This document shows positions 31,728-33,701 of a DNA stretch of 33,701 nucleotides, piece after piece. Source of the DNA: a virus; IMG/VR virus record IMGVR_UViG_3300050343_000298, positions 1 to 33,701 of that record; one strand, written 5' to 3'. Within the stretch, counting starts at the first letter, position 1. Every line of letters begins with the position of its first letter. The notes under the pieces were generated by a model, which was given only the letters and a program-made list of their open reading frames with translations, made no database searches and was not told where the DNA came from. The translations under genes and the position numbers were made by a program.

Positions 31728-31862
31728 CTAGTTGGGATACGTTGTTCCTAATACATAACACTGTTCTTGTAGTGCCATGAATAAGGTAATGATGTCAGCT
31801 TTATCTGCTTTAGGCAGTAAGTCTTCAAGTCTTCTCATCTTGAATTCTTGTTCCATTGTCAT
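31728..31862 (-). CDS. NblA-like phycobilisome proteolysis adaptor, C-terminus frameshifted
   Basis: ATG at 31862-31860 overlaps the exonuclease stop as ATGA. The given frame is 44 residues: MTMEQEFKMRRLEDLLPKAD, then KADIITLFMALQEQCYVLGT and TYPN. The pattern L/M-EQEF-x-x-R-x-x-E, a middle acidic/Lys turn, then a second helix fits the two-helix NblA family, whose members bring phycobilisomes to the Clp protease. Inserting one base near 31741 replaces TYPN by TVSQLVKQWPS, giving the L-x-x-QW end expected for NblA-like proteins and about 60 residues ending at 31678 inside the MazG-fusion gene. Phage NblA proteins are known from freshwater and marine cyanophages. The family call is by eye and needs a profile search. 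Confidence 0.62.
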   Translation of the reverse strand: MTMEQEFKMRRLEDLLPKADKADIITLFMALQEQCYVLGTTYPN

Positions 31863-32200
31863 CTTAGCGAATCATCAGCTTCAAGACCCTTACGAGTTAC
31901 TGTGCTGTAATTCTTTTCACACCAGTTTACCAGGCGTTTGTAACCCAAAGGCTTGCGCCGGTTACGGTGACCCTTATAATCTGGATAGATTTTTTTCCTA
32001 AAGTTTTCAGAGCTTGAGAAATAAAGGACAATATCATTATCCAGCATATCAGTCTGTATTTTTTGCAGCTCACGCTCAAAGATCCGTAGAACTTGGCTGA
32101 AGTTGGATTGAGAAACGATGACATCATCACCGAAATCAATACCTTCTTCACACGCTTGAGCTGCTTTATAAGCAATGTAGTCGGTGTCTAGTAGAAGCAT
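31859..32200 (-). CDS. 5'-3' exonuclease (gp6-like), C-terminal half missing
   Basis: Starts MLLLDTDYIAYKAAQAC at 32200, sharing bases with the polymerase stop (TAATG). The 113 residues match the N-terminal half of T7 gp6: first acidic site LLDTDYIAY, then DNDIVLYFSSSENFRKKIYP, DYKGHRNRRKPLGYKR, TRKGLEADD (second acidic cluster). It then stops with SLR. The rest of the FEN-type fold, including the third acidic cluster (DKDF in T7) and the C-terminal DNA-binding helices, is absent in all frames here; the next gene starts at the same ATGA. T7 gp6 is about 300 residues. Either the gene is truncated, or a segment was lost, for example between two GATGAT/Asp-Asp repeats. Confidence 0.85.
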   Translation of the reverse strand: MLLLDTDYIAYKAAQACEEGIDFGDDVIVSQSNFSQVLRIFERELQKIQTDMLDNDIVLYFSSSENFRKKIYPDYKGHRNRRKPLGYKRLVNWCEKNYSTVTRKGLEADDSLR

Positions 32201-33701
32201 TAGTGTACTTGAGCCCAGTTCTCCCCAATCTTTGCGTCTGCATCGATAGGAATCCTGAGCTTATAATAATCGCCAGCCATAGCAGCTGACGTGGTGCAGA
32301 TTGATGCAACCTGATCGGCTACATCGGGTGGACAGCCAAGGGCTTGCTCATCATGTACAAAGGCGTACCTTTCATGCTTGATGCCTTGAAGTCTATCATG
32401 AGTGATTAGTAGCCAACGCTTTGCCAGAACCCCAGCCGATGACTGGAGCAAGAAGTTCAGCGCCTTGTGGGGCGAGTCAACAAGGATCTTACGCTTGTCA
32501 ATAGATAAGATAAACTCTTCTTTCTTCGCCTTCCCCCTGACCGCCTCAACGAGTTTTTCCAAACCCGGAATGGCGTCAAGGTATGCACGACGGATCGCCG
32601 CACCTTTCTTACGAGCCTGATCTTCAGTAAGCTGGGGGTCGTAGCTTGTGCCAATTTTAACATCGGATGCCCCATAAAGAAACGCGTATGTGATCGTCTT
32701 GACAGCCCTACGGCTGATGCCGATCTTGTCAGCATTGACTTGATGGATGTCGCCATTAAGAAGGATGTCCGCATAGCGTCCTTTGTCAAACGGTGCTAGA
32801 TAATGTGCAAATATTCGTAACTCGATGCCAGCTAAGTCACTGTCCACCAGCTTCCAGCCAGGACGTGTGATGAATAGTGAGCGACAATCAGGGTCACTTG
32901 AAACCTGGGCCAAGTTGGGACGTGCATGGGCCATACGATGAGTAGCAGCTCCAATAAAGCAAGAGTGGTGAAGCCTGTCATTCTTGACCAACTTCAACCA
33001 CGCATTGTTGCCTTGCGACAGCATTCCTAGCTTCTTCTGTGTTACTAAGATTTCTAAGAATAACAATGCTTCCTCTAGTCCAATCTCTTTTAAGACAACC
33101 TCATCAATGACAGGTTTTTGTGTCTCTGTGAGCTTCTTAAACTCATAACCGTGGTGCCACTTAAAATAGTGAGCAATGTGATCACGGCTGCTTGGATTGA
33201 ACTCCTTAACACGGGTCATGCTAGCCCCTTCAATGTAGCCATGAGTCTTGTTATCACGCTTTGGTGTAAACTCATTACCAGGCACAGCCCAGCAAAGCTT
33301 CTGAGCGGTCTCTCTGAGGCGCTCTAAGCGTGTTAGAAGAGTGTTCTCTAGCTCTTGGGCAGCACGAACATCAAAGGGCCACCCTACGGCCTCCTGAGAG
33401 GCCATAAGCTGAGCAATCTGATGCTCTAAGAAGACGGATTCAGGTATGTTTGGAAGTGGTTCCATAGTTTAACGAGGACAGTAACATCTTGGACACAGTA
33501 AGCTTGCATCTCTGGAGACCATTGTCCCCAGTCAGCTTGCTTACCAAACTCATCTTTATGACACTTGAGACGATAGCCCCAAGCCTCTAGGCTATGAGAG
33601 CCATAGAGTTTAGCAGGCATCATAGTGTATTTCTTCTTTAAGTCCACCTCGCGGAGGTTGGTACAGAAGAACCTACTCAAGATGAGTGTGTCTATTTGAT
33701 G
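32200..33701 (-). CDS. T7-type DNA polymerase (gp5-like), 5' end outside window, one frameshift
   Basis: Family A replicative polymerase. The window holds the last part of the 3'-5' exonuclease domain (LYGSHSLEAWGYRL, YCVQDVTVLVKLW) and the whole polymerase domain. Motif A is DSDLAGIELRIFAHY, motif B is RRAVKTITYAFLYGASD and motif C is YAFVHDEQALG with the catalytic Asp; the C-terminus IGENWAQVH matches T7 (GPNWAICH). The frame shifts by one base between about 33430 and 33465, where KLWNHFQTYLNPSS ends in one frame and PESVFLEHQIAQLMA continues in another. An intein or split gene is not indicated because no residues are missing beyond the shift. It replicates the phage genome with host-like thioredoxin as possible partner. 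Confidence 0.95.

Noticed and set aside
33426-33465. Split DNA polymerase or intein at the frame break
   Set aside because: No inserted domain or splice residues are present; the alignment to T7 gp5 continues with only a one-base shift.

Overview
The window is most of the late half of a T7-like marine cyanophage genome (cyanopodovirus, Autographiviridae-type). Every gene I can support is on the minus strand, so the biological order runs from high to low coordinates. The order DNA polymerase, 5'-3' exonuclease, NTP pyrophosphohydrolase, ribonucleotide reductase, portal, scaffold, capsid, tail tubes A and B, internal virion proteins, tail fibre, small terminase, large terminase is the P-SSP7-like layout. 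A high-light-inducible protein gene (hli), an NblA-like gene, a DUF4278-like gene and many tiny cyanophage-specific genes point to a Prochlorococcus or Synechococcus host.

Region by region, in transcription order. 33701-31728: end of the T7-type DNA polymerase, a gp6-type exonuclease cut off in mid-domain, and an NblA-like gene (phycobilisome proteolysis adaptor). 31720-29004: a DUF3310-MazG fusion, then nrdA and nrdB, a class I ribonucleotide reductase whose beta subunit has Leu where the radical Tyr is expected. 28999-26223: a small gp7.3-like protein, portal and scaffold. 26214-24732: hli, an exported beta-barrel-like protein and very basic small proteins, then a structured leader and a DUF4278-like gene. 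24731-23074: a structured stretch, a LAGLIDADG homing endonuclease, the major capsid protein and a Rho-independent terminator touching the tail tube A start codon. 23073-7578: tail tubes A and B, gp13- to gp16-like internal proteins (the lysozyme-like domain is at the C-terminus of the gp15 analogue) and a 1514-residue tail fibre. 7578-3725: a PKD plus BspA-like leucine-rich-repeat adhesin and about ten small overlapping genes including membrane and exported proteins. 3735-1: small terminase, basic proteins, HNH endonuclease, large terminase, ThyX and a 31-residue protein.

The genes fit one lytic programme. NrdAB, ThyX and MazG-type enzymes supply and clean nucleotides; Hli and the NblA-like protein act on the host photosynthetic apparatus; the rest builds and fills the virion.

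Quality caveat: from about 7.6 to 28.5 kb reading frames are clean, including four genes of 0.86 to 1.5 thousand codons, but both flanks carry many one- or two-base frame breaks, often in homopolymers. Conserved protein continues in another frame after each break. I read these mainly as uncorrected sequence or assembly errors, and give reconstructed gene extents. Three gene ends (exonuclease C-terminus, large terminase N-terminus, the terminase/ThyX boundary) look deleted rather than frameshifted. No tRNA, rRNA, CRISPR array, integrase, psbA or RNA polymerase gene is visible here.
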